Assembly: GCF_000819745.1 (NCBI RefSeq)
Contig: NZ_CDDA01000032.1
Coordinates: forward strand, 225,068 to 266,391
Direction of reading: 5' to 3'
Length of the DNA: 41,324 nucleotides
Source of the DNA: Aeromonas bestiarum
Lineage (GTDB): Bacteria > Pseudomonadota > Gammaproteobacteria > Enterobacterales > Aeromonadaceae
The translations under genes and the position numbers were made by a program. Shown one piece after another: positions 1 through 8,547 of the stretch. The stretch's first letter is position 1. Each line of letters begins with the position of its first letter. Under the pieces are notes generated by a model. The model ran no database searches. It was not told where the DNA came from and was given only the letters and a program-made list of their open reading frames with translations.

Positions 1-12
1 GCTGGCTTTTTT
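1..12 (+). terminator. Right half of a probable terminator cut by the window edge
   Basis: The window opens with GCTGGC followed by six T. This is the form of the descending arm and T-run of an intrinsic terminator for a plus-strand gene to the left. The ascending arm would lie outside the window, so the call is a guess from half a structure. Confidence 0.3.
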
Positions 13-27
13 ATTGACCGCAATCCG

Positions 28-66
28 GACAAGAAGGGACAGGGTCTCCCCTGCCCTCTGCTTGTC
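28..66 (-). terminator. Stem-loop at the 3' end of glnS
   Basis: GACAAG (28-33) pairs with CTTGTC (61-66), and inside it AGGG-a-CAGGG (35-44) pairs with CCCTG-CCCT (49-57) around a four-base loop. The structure overlaps the glnS stop codon. No T-run follows on the minus strand, so it is either a non-canonical terminator or an mRNA 3'-end stabiliser. Confidence 0.4.
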
Positions 67-1726
67 AGGCCTCGGCCTTGCCCCAGACGTCACGCAGGGC
101 CACGGTGCGGTTGAACACCAGGTGCTCGGCGCTGGAGAGCTTGTTGTCGGCGCAGAAGTAGCCTTCACGCTCGAACTGGTAGGCAAACTCCGGCTTGGCG
201 TTCTGCAGGGAGGCTTCCACGCGGGCGCCTTCGATGATCACCAGGGAGTCCGGGTTGAGCGCCGCCTCGAAGTCAGCCTCGGCACCCGGGTTCGGCATCT
301 TGAACAGACGGTCATAGAGACGGATCTCGGCCGGCAGGGAGTGAGTGGCAGAGACCCAGTGGATCACGCCCTTCACCTTGCGGCCATCGGCCGGATCCTT
401 GCCCAGGGTCTCGGGATCGTAGGAGCAGTAGATGCAAGTCACCTTGCCATCCGCATCCTTCTCGACCCGCTCGGCCTTGATCACATAGGCATTGCGCAGG
501 CGCACTTCCTTGCCCAGCACCAGTCGCTTGAACTGCTTGTTCGCTTCTTCTTTGAAGTCCGCTTCATCGATGAAGATCTCGCGGGTAAAGTTCAACTCGC
601 GGGTGCCCATCTCGGCGTTGTTCGGGTGCGCCGGTGCGGTCAGCACCTCATCGGCCGCCAGGTTCTCGATGACCACCTTCACCGGATGCAGCACGGCCAT
701 GGCGCGCGGTGCATTCTCGTTGAGATCGTCACGGATGCAGGCTTCCAGCATGCTCATCTCGACTATGTTGTCCTGTTTGGTCACGCCGATGCGCTTGCAG
801 AACTCGCGGATGGAGGCAGAGGTGTAGCCACGGCGACGCAGACCGGAAACGGTCAGCATGCGCGGATCGTCCCAGCCATCCACGTGCTTCTCGGTCACCA
901 GCAGGTTCAGCTTGCGCTTGGACATGACGGTGTATTCGAGGTTCAGACGAGAGAACTCGTACTGACGCGGGTGGCAGTCGATGGTGATGTTGTCCAGCAC
1001 CCAGTCATACAGACGACGGTTGTCCTGGAATTCCAGGGTACAGATGGAGTGGGTGATCCCTTCCAGCGCGTCCGAGATGCAGTGGGTGAAGTCGTACATC
1101 GGATAGATGCACCACTTGTCACCTGTCTGATGGTGGTGGGCAAACTTGATGCGATAGATGACCGGATCGCGCATCACCATGAAGGGGGACGCCATGTCGA
1201 TCTTGGCGCGCAGGCAGGCGCTGCCTTCGGCGAACTCGCCGTTCTTCATCTTGGCAAACAGCGCCAGGTTCTCTTCCACGCTGCGATCGCGGAACGGGCT
1301 GTTCTTGCCGGCTTCGGTCAGGGTGCCGCGGTATTCGCGCATCTGCTCGGCAGACAACTCGTCCACATAGGCCAGACCCTTTTCGATAAGCTCGATGGCG
1401 TAGCCGTGCAGCTTGTCGAAATAGTCGGAGGAGTAGCAGATCTCGCCGTTCCACTGGAAGCCGAGCCACTGCACGTCCTGTTTGATGGACTCCACGTATT
1501 CGATGTCTTCTTTCACCGGGTTGGTGTCATCGAAACGCAGGTTGCACTGACCCTGATAATCACGGGCGATGCCGAAGTTCAGGCAGATGGACTTGGCGTG
1601 GCCGATATGGAGATAACCGTTCGGCTCGGGCGGAAAACGGGTATGCACGCTCTTGTGCTTACCGCTGGCCAGATCTTCATCAATGATCTGACGAATAAAG
1701 TTAGTTGGGCTGTTCGCCTGACTCAT
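65..1726 (-). CDS. glnS: Glutaminyl-tRNA synthetase
   Basis: This cytoplasmic class I aminoacyl-tRNA synthetase charges tRNA-Gln with glutamine using ATP. The 553-residue protein has the family's usual length (E. coli GlnRS is about 554). The HIGH signature is seen as [12 protein letters not shown] near residues 35-46, and the KMSKS-type loop appears as VMSKRKL near residue 270, the usual glutaminyl variant. The C-terminal anticodon-binding beta-barrels are complete. The start is supported by GAGGTGAGCC directly before ATG. It stands alone on the minus strand, separated from the upstream chitobiase gene by a terminator at 1904-1930. Nothing is unusual in the protein. Identification rests on strong overall resemblance to GlnS. 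Confidence 0.97.
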   Translation of the reverse strand: MSQANSPTNFIRQIIDEDLASGKHKSVHTRFPPEPNGYLHIGHAKSICLNFGIARDYQGQCNLRFDDTNPVKEDIEYVESIKQDVQWLGFQWNGEICYSSDYFDKLHGYAIELIEKGLAYVDELSAEQMREYRGTLTEAGKNSPFRDRSVEENLALFAKMKNGEFAEGSACLRAKIDMASPFMVMRDPVIYRIKFAHHHQTGDKWCIYPMYDFTHCISDALEGITHSICTLEFQDNRRLYDWVLDNITIDCHPRQYEFSRLNLEYTVMSKRKLNLLVTEKHVDGWDDPRMLTVSGLRRRGYTSASIREFCKRIGVTKQDNIVEMSMLEACIRDDLNENAPRAMAVLHPVKVVIENLAADEVLTAPAHPNNAEMGTRELNFTREIFIDEADFKEEANKQFKRLVLGKEVRLRNAYVIKAERVEKDADGKVTCIYCSYDPETLGKDPADGRKVKGVIHWVSATHSLPAEIRLYDRLFKMPNPGAEADFEAALNPDSLVIIEGARVEASLQNAKPEFAYQFEREGYFCADNKLSSAEHLVFNRTVALRDVWGKAEA

Positions 1727-1903
1727 GGCTCACCTCAAAAATGCGTCACTGGCGGAAGTTGTGCCGGCTGGCACCCTCATCCCCCCGCCGTCAAGCCGGT
1801 TATGATCCCTCATTACGCGCCCTGTCTCAACCTGAATTTACCCAATTCGGGGCGCGGGCAGGCCAAAACGGCACGCGCCCGCCGGCTGAATGTCATGGCG
1901 GAT

Positions 1904-1930
1904 AAAAAAAGACCCCGCACTGGGCGGGGT
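1904..1930 (-). terminator. Intrinsic terminator downstream of the chitobiase gene
   Basis: On the minus strand, ACCCCGC pairs with GCGGGGT around a five-base loop (1912-1930), followed by seven T (1904-1910). It lies about 145 bases after the chitobiase stop and before the glnS promoter region, so it insulates glnS from readthrough. Confidence 0.85.
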
Positions 1931-1996
1931 TCAAGGTGATGAAAAAACAAAAACAGACAATACACACACACAACAAAGGCTCACACGCACAGTCAA

Positions 1997-2050
1997 CCTT
2001 TCCCAAGGCCGATGCATTATCGGGCTTGGGAAAGGCGGGTCTTGCGACCC
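1997..2050 (-). other. Double hairpin in the chitobiase 3' untranslated region
   Basis: CCTTTCCCAAG (1997-2007) pairs perfectly with CTTGGGAAAGG (2025-2035). CCGAT (2009-2013) pairs with ATCGG (2019-2023) inside it, giving a 39-base stem with one G-G mismatch. A second small hairpin, GGGTC-TTGC-GACCC, sits at 2037-2050. No T-run follows, so an mRNA-stabilising role upstream of the terminator at 1904-1930 is more likely than termination. Confidence 0.65.
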
Positions 2051-2075
2051 ACCTTGCGTTATGGATTGAGGGCTA

Positions 2076-4739
2076 TCAGTTCAGCTCGGTGACACGGCTG
2101 GTGCGCTTGCCATCGAAGCTGGTGGTACGCAGGTAGACCTTGCCGGTCACGCTTGGCTTGGCCGCGGCGTCGTAGGCACTCCAGCTCTTGCCGTCCAGGC
2201 TGTACTGGATGGGCAGGCCCGGCAGGTCCACGTTCGCTTCCAGCTTGCCGTCGATGACCTTGGCGCCCGGCACCGAGAGACGATACTCGACGCCCTGGAC
2301 ATCCAGCTTCGGCAGGATGCGCTGACCCAGCAGGTTGGCGAACTGGTTCCACTCCTTGTTCAGGGTGGCCTTGTTGACATGCTTGGTCTCACCGGAGAAC
2401 TCGCGACCCTTCACATAGTTCAGCTCGAAGCCACCCTTGTGCCAGGCACGCTCGGCCATGGAGAAGATGCGCGGGTAGACCATGTACTCGTATTGAGCAT
2501 CGGTACGCACGGTTTCACTCCACTGCTGACCGGAGATCCCGCGGAACTTGACCGGATCCTGGTCACCCTTGGCCACGAAGGCGTTGCCGTCGCGGTCAAC
2601 CGAGGTCTCGGCGTTCTGCGGCAGGTTTTCCGGGGCGAAGGCGAACACCTTGCGGGTGTCATTGAAACGGGTTGCCCAGTAGTAGCCACGCTCGGCCGGG
2701 TGCACCTCGTTCGGGAAGTCGAAGTAGAGGTAGTCCGGGTTGGAGAGCACGACGTCATAGCCCTTGTGCGCCCACTTCATCGCCTCGTTGAAACCACCCC
2801 AGTAGAGGGTTTCCCAGAAGTTGACCACTGTCTTGTCGGTGGCAAAATCCTTGGCGCTATTGGCGTACTTGAGGCCATCTTCCCATGCCTGCAGGGTGGA
2901 GAAGCCACGGCTCTTGGCCAGCTCGCTCACTTCCTTGGCGAAATAGACAGGCAGCTCGGCCACGTCCTTGATCTTGCCATCGTCGATCATCTTCTGGCAG
3001 ACCGGCGACTTGCCGAACGGCTTGTCCTGCTTGCTGGAGTCGACGTTGCCCTTCCAGGCGACCAGCTCTTCTTTCTTGGTGACGGCCGGATCCTGATAGC
3101 CACCGCCCTGCATGATGTTCTTCGCCTCGTCACCACCGTAGTGCCAGGCAGTCAGCGGCTGGCCGGCGGCCTGGTGCATCTGGGCCACTTCATCCATCAC
3201 CTTGCTCACGAAGGTGGCAGCACCCGGCTGGCAAGGGTTGATGAAGGACATCTTGTCGTAGAACTGCACCGAGGTGACGTTGGAGGTATCCGCCGGGTCG
3301 GTCAGACGGAACTGGTTGGCTTCCGCTTCTTTGCCCTCGGCCATCAGACGCTGGTAGCGCGCCTCCATGGAGACCACCGCGGCACGGGCGTGAGCCGGCA
3401 TGTTGATCTCGGGGATCACGGTCACGCCGCGGGCCTTGGCATAACGCACCAGGTCGATGTAGTCGGACTTGCTGTAGAAACCGGAGCCCTGGTTGTCGCT
3501 GGTCGGGCCGGAACCCAGCTGCGGCATCAGACACTTGGTCTCGGAAAGATCGTGGCAACGCTGGCTGCCCACTTCGGTCAGCTCCGGCAGCCCCGGGATC
3601 TCCAGACGCCAGCCTTCATCGTTGGTCAGTCCCAGGTGCAACTTGTTGAGCTTCATGGCCGACATCTGGTCGATCAGCTTGTGCAAGGTTTCCGGGCTTC
3701 TGAAGTGGCGGGCCACGTCGGTCTGCATGCCGCGGTATTCGAAGCGCGGCGCATCCTCGACGCTCATCTGGCTGACCAACTTGTCGTTGACACCCAGCAA
3801 GGAGATCAGGGATTGCGCGCCCCAGAAGGCGCCTTCGATGTCATGACCCTGGATCACAGTGCCCTGCTTGCCTACGGTCATGTCATAGCCTTCGGCCTGC
3901 TTGAGCTTGCTGCCGAGCTTGACGGTCACTGGATAGCCGGTGTCGGAGAGGGTAACACCCAGCTTGGTCAGTTGAGCCTTCAGGGCGTCGGCGCGATCGC
4001 TCGGCAGATCCAGCGCATTGAGCTTGATGCTGGAGAAGTCAACCTGCGGGCCCGCCTTGATGACTTGCTTGAGCGGGGTCGGCAGTATCTGGTCATCGAT
4101 CTTGCTGGCCGGCAGCAGGCTGCTGGTCAGGTTGGCGGCGAAACGGGTTTCGCTGTTCATCAGGATGTTGTTGTCATCCTTGGTGCGCTTCCAGCCATCG
4201 GCTGGCATCGGCTTCTCGTAGGTGCTGGCGTCGTCGATGTTGCTCATGCTGGCCAGCACTTTCGGCTCGGCACCTTCGCTGGCGACATACCAGTTCGGCA
4301 TGATGTCAGATTCGAACAGTACCCAGTATTCCACCACCAACGGCACTTCGACCGTGGCATCCTTGGCAAAGCCCTTAAACTGCTCGGTTGGCGTCAAACG
4401 ATAGAGGTCGCCGGTCAGATGGGTGATGGTGAACTGGTCGTTGTCGACCCGCTGGATGCGGCGGATGGAGGAGACATAGATGCTCCAGTCCTTGGAGGTG
4501 ACGTCAGCACCTGTATTGGTCAGGTGCAGCTTGGCAACGCCACAGCTCGCCCACTCGGAACCCAGCGCCTGACAGTCGAGGCCGGCGCCGGCACCGTCGT
4601 TGGTGACGACTTCGTACTTGACGACGAGGTTGCTGGCGAGGGAATCGACCACGGCTTGCTTGGCGGCATCGGCTGCCTGTACCTGGCTGACGAAAACGGT
4701 AGACATGGCAATGGCTAACAGAGAATGTTTCAAGTTCAT
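2076..4739 (-). CDS. Secreted GH20 chitobiase / beta-N-acetylhexosaminidase
   Basis: This exported glycosidase should cleave chitobiose and short chito-oligomers to N-acetylglucosamine. From the chosen start (887 residues) there is a signal peptide, MNLKHSLLAIAMSTVF..., ending about residue 25 after VQA. A carbohydrate-binding-like N-terminal domain follows, then a GH20b-type domain, then the catalytic barrel from about residue 335. The catalytic Asp-Glu pair is in HYGGDEAKN at about D537/E538, almost the same position as in Serratia chitobiase. A C-terminal Ig-like domain closes the protein. The start at 4739 is preferred to the in-frame ATG at 4754 because GAGAG lies at a proper distance and the signal peptide then begins normally. 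The gene follows nagE on the same strand by 120 bases, so the liberated sugar enters through the next gene's product. Confidence 0.93.
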   Translation of the reverse strand: MNLKHSLLAIAMSTVFVSQVQAADAAKQAVVDSLASNLVVKYEVVTNDGAGAGLDCQALGSEWASCGVAKLHLTNTGADVTSKDWSIYVSSIRRIQRVDNDQFTITHLTGDLYRLTPTEQFKGFAKDATVEVPLVVEYWVLFESDIMPNWYVASEGAEPKVLASMSNIDDASTYEKPMPADGWKRTKDDNNILMNSETRFAANLTSSLLPASKIDDQILPTPLKQVIKAGPQVDFSSIKLNALDLPSDRADALKAQLTKLGVTLSDTGYPVTVKLGSKLKQAEGYDMTVGKQGTVIQGHDIEGAFWGAQSLISLLGVNDKLVSQMSVEDAPRFEYRGMQTDVARHFRSPETLHKLIDQMSAMKLNKLHLGLTNDEGWRLEIPGLPELTEVGSQRCHDLSETKCLMPQLGSGPTSDNQGSGFYSKSDYIDLVRYAKARGVTVIPEINMPAHARAAVVSMEARYQRLMAEGKEAEANQFRLTDPADTSNVTSVQFYDKMSFINPCQPGAATFVSKVMDEVAQMHQAAGQPLTAWHYGGDEAKNIMQGGGYQDPAVTKKEELVAWKGNVDSSKQDKPFGKSPVCQKMIDDGKIKDVAELPVYFAKEVSELAKSRGFSTLQAWEDGLKYANSAKDFATDKTVVNFWETLYWGGFNEAMKWAHKGYDVVLSNPDYLYFDFPNEVHPAERGYYWATRFNDTRKVFAFAPENLPQNAETSVDRDGNAFVAKGDQDPVKFRGISGQQWSETVRTDAQYEYMVYPRIFSMAERAWHKGGFELNYVKGREFSGETKHVNKATLNKEWNQFANLLGQRILPKLDVQGVEYRLSVPGAKVIDGKLEANVDLPGLPIQYSLDGKSWSAYDAAAKPSVTGKVYLRTTSFDGKRTSRVTELN

Positions 4740-4793
4740 AACTGCTGCTCTCATTTGAAGTAAAGGTTGGAATTTCTTGGCTTTTTTTATATT

Positions 4794-4812
4794 GGGCCCC
4801 GAGGCGGGGCCC
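4794..4812 (-). other. GC-rich hairpin between nagE and the chitobiase gene
   Basis: GGGCCCC pairs with GGGGCCC around GAGGC. In the direction of nagE transcription the hairpin is followed by AATATAAAAAAA, not T, so it is not a standard terminator. It could attenuate, or set an mRNA processing end, between nagE and the chitobiase gene. Confidence 0.55.
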
Positions 4813-4859
4813 TAGTTATGTCAACAATGGACTTAGACTTGAGGCGAGCTTGCGCTCTA

Positions 4860-6314
4860 TTAACGCAGGGCCTTCATCTCACCGGCGATGATTTCGGCCA
4901 AGGGGCCCAGAATCACCTGCAGGTTCTGTTCACCGAGCTTGACCACACCGGCCGCGCCCAGGGCTTTCAGCTTGCGCTCATCCACTATGCTGCGGTCTTT
5001 CAGGGTCAGGCGCAGACGGGTGATGCAGGCATCTATAGTGACCAGGTTCTCTTGACCACCCAGCACTTCCAGATACTGGCGAGCCAGTTCGGTGCGGTCT
5101 GTGGTCTGAGCCTGTACCGGTACGGCTTCGTCATCTTCACGACCCGGGGTTTTCAGGTTGAACTTGACGATGACGGCACGGAATATGACGTAGTAGAGAC
5201 CGAAGAACACCAGACCCTGTGCCAGCAGCATGTACCAGTGAGTCGCCAGCGGGTTGCGGCTGGAGAGCACCATATCCACCAGACCGGCACTGAAGCCGAA
5301 ACCGGCAATCCACTGCATGCTGGCGGCTATGAACACGGACAGACCGGTCAGCAGGGCGTGGATGACATAGAGCACAGGTGCCACGAACATGAAGGAGAAT
5401 TCGAGCGGCTCGGTCACACCGGTGAAGAAGGCGGCGAAGGCGGCGGCGATCATGATGGATGCAACCTTGTCCTTGTTCTCTTTCTTGGCGGAGTGGTAGA
5501 TGGCCAGCGCGGCGCCCGGCAGACCGAACATCATGATGGGGAAGAAGCCAGCCTGGTACATACCAGTGACACCCACAACCGCTTTACCGGCGTCGATGGA
5601 GGATTGGCCACCCAGGAAGTTCGGGATGTCGTTGATGCCGGCCACGTCGAACCAGAACACTGAGTTCAGGGCGTGGTGCAGACCGACGGGGATCAGCAGA
5701 CGGTTGAAGAAGGCGTAGATACCGGCACCGGTAGAGCCCAGGTTGACGATGGATTCACCAAAGCTCACCAGACCACCGTAAATGACCGGCCAGACGGCCA
5801 TCAGGATGAAGGCGACGACGATCATCACCACTGAGGTCACGATCGGCACCAGACGACGGCCAGAGAAGAAGGCCAGCGCCTTGTGCAGTTCGACGCTGCT
5901 GAAGCGGTTGTAAAGCTCGGCGGCGATCACACCGGTCAAGATACCGATGAACTGGTTCTCAATCTTGCCGAATGCGGCAGGCACTTGATCCAGCGGGATC
6001 TGCTGGATTTGCGACACGGCGCCCGGGCTCAGCAAGGTGGTCACCACCAGGTAGCCGACCAGACCGGCCAGCGCGGCGGAACCGTCTTTATCCTTGGACA
6101 TGCCATAGGCGACACCGACAGCAAACAGTATGGCCATCTTGTCGATAATGGCGGCACCCGCCTTGATCAGGAAGGCAGCCAGCGCGCTGTCACCACCCCA
6201 ACCGTTCGGATCGATCCAGTAGCCAACCCCCATCAGGATCGCTGCGGCAGGCAATACCGCTACCGGCACCATCAGGGCACGGCCGATCTTTTGCAAATAA
6301 CCGAGAATGTTCAC
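4860..6314 (-). CDS. nagE: N-acetylglucosamine-specific PTS permease, IICB
   Basis: This inner-membrane permease imports and phosphorylates N-acetylglucosamine to the 6-phosphate, the substrate of NagA. Residues 1 to about 380 form the hydrophobic IIC domain of the glucose/GlcNAc family. The IIB domain follows, with its phosphorylated Cys in TIDACITRLRLTLKD near residue 433. The protein stops at 484 residues, after IIB. E. coli NagE is about 648 residues and also carries a fused IIA, so here phosphate must come from a separate IIA such as Crr (inference). The start codon is GTG at 6312-6314, preceded by AAGGAG eight bases upstream, and MNILGYLQKIGRALM is the normal family N-terminus. It is divergent from nagBAC and shares their control region. 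Confidence 0.95.
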   Translation of the reverse strand: MNILGYLQKIGRALMVPVAVLPAAAILMGVGYWIDPNGWGGDSALAAFLIKAGAAIIDKMAILFAVGVAYGMSKDKDGSAALAGLVGYLVVTTLLSPGAVSQIQQIPLDQVPAAFGKIENQFIGILTGVIAAELYNRFSSVELHKALAFFSGRRLVPIVTSVVMIVVAFILMAVWPVIYGGLVSFGESIVNLGSTGAGIYAFFNRLLIPVGLHHALNSVFWFDVAGINDIPNFLGGQSSIDAGKAVVGVTGMYQAGFFPIMMFGLPGAALAIYHSAKKENKDKVASIMIAAAFAAFFTGVTEPLEFSFMFVAPVLYVIHALLTGLSVFIAASMQWIAGFGFSAGLVDMVLSSRNPLATHWYMLLAQGLVFFGLYYVIFRAVIVKFNLKTPGREDDEAVPVQAQTTDRTELARQYLEVLGGQENLVTIDACITRLRLTLKDRSIVDERKLKALGAAGVVKLGEQNLQVILGPLAEIIAGEMKALR

Positions 6315-6329
6315 GGTTCCTCTCCTTAG

Positions 6330-6351
6330 TTAATGTTTTTCTAGAAATTAA
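6330..6351. promoter_or_regulatory. NagC-like operator near nagE
   Basis: A 22-base imperfect palindrome has TTAAT and ATTAA outer arms and T-rich/A-rich inner halves. It begins 16 bases upstream of the nagE start codon. Pattern and location fit a NagC operator; no binding data are available. Confidence 0.5.
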
Positions 6352-6405
6352 GTGCTTATCACGTTTGACGCATAAGCCATCAAGGCTTGTTTGGCAGTCT
6401 AGGGC

Positions 6406-6428
6406 TTTTATTTCGCTGCGCAAATTAA
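6406..6428. promoter_or_regulatory. NagC-like operator near nagB
   Basis: The sequence TTTTATTTCG followed by CGCAAATTAA gives ATTT/AAAT arms separated by a GC core, resembling NagC boxes. Its centre lies about 77 bases from the dyad near nagE, a spacing compatible with a loop. Confidence 0.5.
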
Positions 6429-6440
6429 TAAACGTATATT

Positions 6441-6456
6441 CGTGATCATTATCACC
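6441..6456. promoter_or_regulatory. CRP-like site in the nag control region
   Basis: CGTGA-N6-TCACC matches eight of ten core positions of the CRP consensus TGTGA-N6-TCACA. It lies between the nagB-side NagC dyad and nagB, consistent with catabolite control of amino-sugar genes. Confidence 0.55.
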
Positions 6457-6587
6457 CAAACGAGATAAAGGTAGCGGATACATGTGGCTTAGTTCGCAAT
6501 CTTTATTTACGCTATAAAACAACTTGAATCCGTCTCAGCCTATTTGCCGCCGACACCCCGGCAGCAACCCGTACAGAGGTATCTACA

Positions 6588-7388
6588 ATGCGCCTGATCC
6601 CGTTGAAATCTGCCAGCCAAGTGGGCCTGTGGTCTGCCCGTTACATCGTTGACCGTATCAATGCGTTCAAACCCACTGCCGATCGCCCCTTCGTACTGGG
6701 CCTGCCCACCGGCGGCACCCCGCTCAACACCTACAAGCGCCTGATCGAGCTGCATAAAGCGGGCGAGGTGAGCTTCGAGCACGTGGTCAGCTTCAACATG
6801 GACGAATACGTCGGCCTGCCGGAAGATCACCCCGAGAGCTACCACAGCTTCATGCACAACAACTTCTTCTGTCACATCGACATCCGCCCCGAGAACATCA
6901 ACATCCTCAACGGCAACGCCCCGGATCTGGTGGCCGAGTGCAAGCGCTACGAGGAGAAGATCAAGTCCTACGGCAAGATCAACCTCTTCATGGGCGGCGT
7001 CGGCAATGACGGCCACATAGCGTTCAACGAACCGGCCTCTTCCCTCTCCTCTCGTACCCGGGTCAAGACCCTGACCGAAGACACCCGCATCGCCAACTCC
7101 CGCTTCTTCGGCGGCGACATGGAGCAGGTGCCCAAGCTGGCGCTGACCGTGGGTGTCGGCACCCTGATGGACGCCGAAGAGATCATGATCCTGGTGACCG
7201 GTCACGGCAAGGCCCAGGCCCTGCAAGCCGCGGTGGAAGGCAGCGTCAACCACATGTGGACCATCTCCACCCTGCAACTGCATCCGAAGGGAATGATGGT
7301 GTGCGACGAGCCCTCCACCATGGAGCTCAAGGTCAAGACGGTGCGTTACTTCCAGCAGCTGGAAGCCGCCAACATCGGCCGTCTGTAA
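6588..7388 (+). CDS. nagB: Glucosamine-6-phosphate deaminase
   Basis: This cytoplasmic enzyme converts glucosamine-6-phosphate to fructose-6-phosphate and ammonia, the last step that feeds amino sugars into glycolysis. At 266 residues it equals E. coli NagB in length. Family signatures are visible: GLPTGGTP for phosphate binding near residue 40, FNMDEYVGL near residue 70 with the catalytic Asp, and [16 protein letters not shown] around residues 138-153 with the Asp/His/Glu set. AGAGGT lies seven bases before ATG. It is the first gene of nagB-nagA-nagC, with only nine bases to nagA. NagC repression and CRP activation are expected from the upstream sites. Confidence 0.97.
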   Translation: MRLIPLKSASQVGLWSARYIVDRINAFKPTADRPFVLGLPTGGTPLNTYKRLIELHKAGEVSFEHVVSFNMDEYVGLPEDHPESYHSFMHNNFFCHIDIRPENINILNGNAPDLVAECKRYEEKIKSYGKINLFMGGVGNDGHIAFNEPASSLSSRTRVKTLTEDTRIANSRFFGGDMEQVPKLALTVGVGTLMDAEEIMILVTGHGKAQALQAAVEGSVNHMWTISTLQLHPKGMMVCDEPSTMELKVKTVRYFQQLEAANIGRL

Positions 7389-7397
7389 GGAGCCACC

Positions 7398-8543
7398 ATG
7401 TACGCATTGACCAACTGCACCCTCTACACCGGCAGCTGTGTGCTGACCGGTTACGGGGTGGTGATCGAGGGCGACAAGATTATCGCCATCTCCCGCCGGG
7501 CCGAACTGCCCGCCGGCATAGAACAACATGATCTGCACGGCGCCAACCTCTGCGCCGGCTTCATCGACGTGCAGCTCAACGGCTGCGGCGGCGTCATGTT
7601 CAACGGCCACATCACCACCCAGACTCTGGCGACCATGCAGGCCGCCAACCTGAAATCCGGTACCACCAGCTTCCTGCCGACCCTGATCACCAGCCCGGAT
7701 GCGGACATGAAGCAGGCCGTCGCCGTCACCCGCGATTACATGGCCGCCCACCCCAACGAGGTGCTGGGCGTGCATCTGGAGGGGCCCTACACCAACCTCA
7801 AGCGCAAGGGCATTCACCCGGCCGAGCAGATCCGCCAGCCCGCCGACGAGATGATCGACTTCTTCTGTGCCAACAGCGACGCCATCGCCAAGATCACCCT
7901 GGCGCCGGAGCGCAACAAGCCGGAGCACATACGCCAGCTGGTGGAAGCGGGCATCCTGGTCTCTGCCGGCCATACCGCCGCCAACTACGATCAGGCCATG
8001 GCCGGCTTTGACAACGGCATCCGCTTTGCCACCCACCTCTACAACGCCATGACCCCGACCGTGAACGGCCGCGAGCCGGGCGTGGTGGGCGCCATCTACG
8101 ATCGCAAGGATGTCTATGCCGGCGTCATCGTCGATGGGCATCACGTGCACTGGGCCAATGTGCGGCTGGCCCACAAGATGCTGGGGGATCGGCTGGTGCT
8201 GGTCACCGACGCCACCGCCGCAGCCGGGGCGCCGGAAGGCTTTGAGAAGTTTGATTTTTGTGGCGCAACCGTCTATTTCCGCGATGGTCAGTGCGTTGAC
8301 GAGAATGGTACACTCGGCGGTTCTGCCCTCACCATGATTGAAGGGGTGGAAAATCTGGTCAAACAGGTCGGATTACCGCTCGATGAAGCACTGAGAATGG
8401 CCACCCTATATCCCGCTCGCGCCATTGGATGGGACTCACGTCTCGGTAGTATCCAGGTCGGAAAAATAGCCAACCTGACTGTCTTTGATCAGGCCTTCAC
8501 GGTCTGCGGGACCGTGGTTAACGGACACTACACAACACAGTGA
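7398..8543 (+). CDS. nagA: N-acetylglucosamine-6-phosphate deacetylase
   Basis: The enzyme removes acetate from GlcNAc-6-phosphate to give the NagB substrate. The 381-residue protein matches the usual length. It is an amidohydrolase-fold metal enzyme. Metal and active-site motifs are seen as HLEGPYTN near residue 127, SAGHTAANY near residue 192, [11 protein letters not shown] near residue 210 and [10 protein letters not shown] near residue 272 with the catalytic Asp. AAGGAG precedes the ATG, and nagB ends nine bases upstream. nagC begins four bases after its stop. Only the intact nag operon context and full-length motifs are seen; nothing is unusual. Confidence 0.97.
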   Translation: MYALTNCTLYTGSCVLTGYGVVIEGDKIIAISRRAELPAGIEQHDLHGANLCAGFIDVQLNGCGGVMFNGHITTQTLATMQAANLKSGTTSFLPTLITSPDADMKQAVAVTRDYMAAHPNEVLGVHLEGPYTNLKRKGIHPAEQIRQPADEMIDFFCANSDAIAKITLAPERNKPEHIRQLVEAGILVSAGHTAANYDQAMAGFDNGIRFATHLYNAMTPTVNGREPGVVGAIYDRKDVYAGVIVDGHHVHWANVRLAHKMLGDRLVLVTDATAAAGAPEGFEKFDFCGATVYFRDGQCVDENGTLGGSALTMIEGVENLVKQVGLPLDEALRMATLYPARAIGWDSRLGSIQVGKIANLTVFDQAFTVCGTVVNGHYTTQ

Positions 8544-8547
8544 CACT

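Larger units (their letters stand above)
1727..2075. other. Intergenic region between glnS and the chitobiase gene
   Basis: These 349 bases hold the glnS promoter region (no clear -35/-10 pair could be chosen), an intrinsic terminator at 1904-1930, a CA-rich stretch at about 1945-1990 and two successive hairpins at 1997-2050. Small open frames here have no supporting features and are not called. Confidence 0.6.
6315..6587. promoter_or_regulatory. nagE / nagBAC divergent control region
   Basis: This 273-base region separates nagE and nagB. It holds two AT-rich imperfect dyads of NagC type and a CRP-like site, listed separately. It is strikingly more AT-rich than the flanking genes. The arrangement parallels the E. 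coli nagE-nagB region, where NagC bridges two operators and CRP activates. Confidence 0.75.

Noticed and set aside
14..1939. Long plus-strand open frame of 641 codons opposite glnS
   Set aside because: It is the antisense shadow of glnS in GC-rich DNA. It has no family resemblance, and glnS has clear motifs and a ribosome binding site.
2379..4718. 779-codon plus-strand frame opposite the chitobiase gene
   Set aside because: It is an antisense shadow rich in His/Val/Leu without domains, while the minus strand encodes a full GH20 enzyme with a signal peptide.
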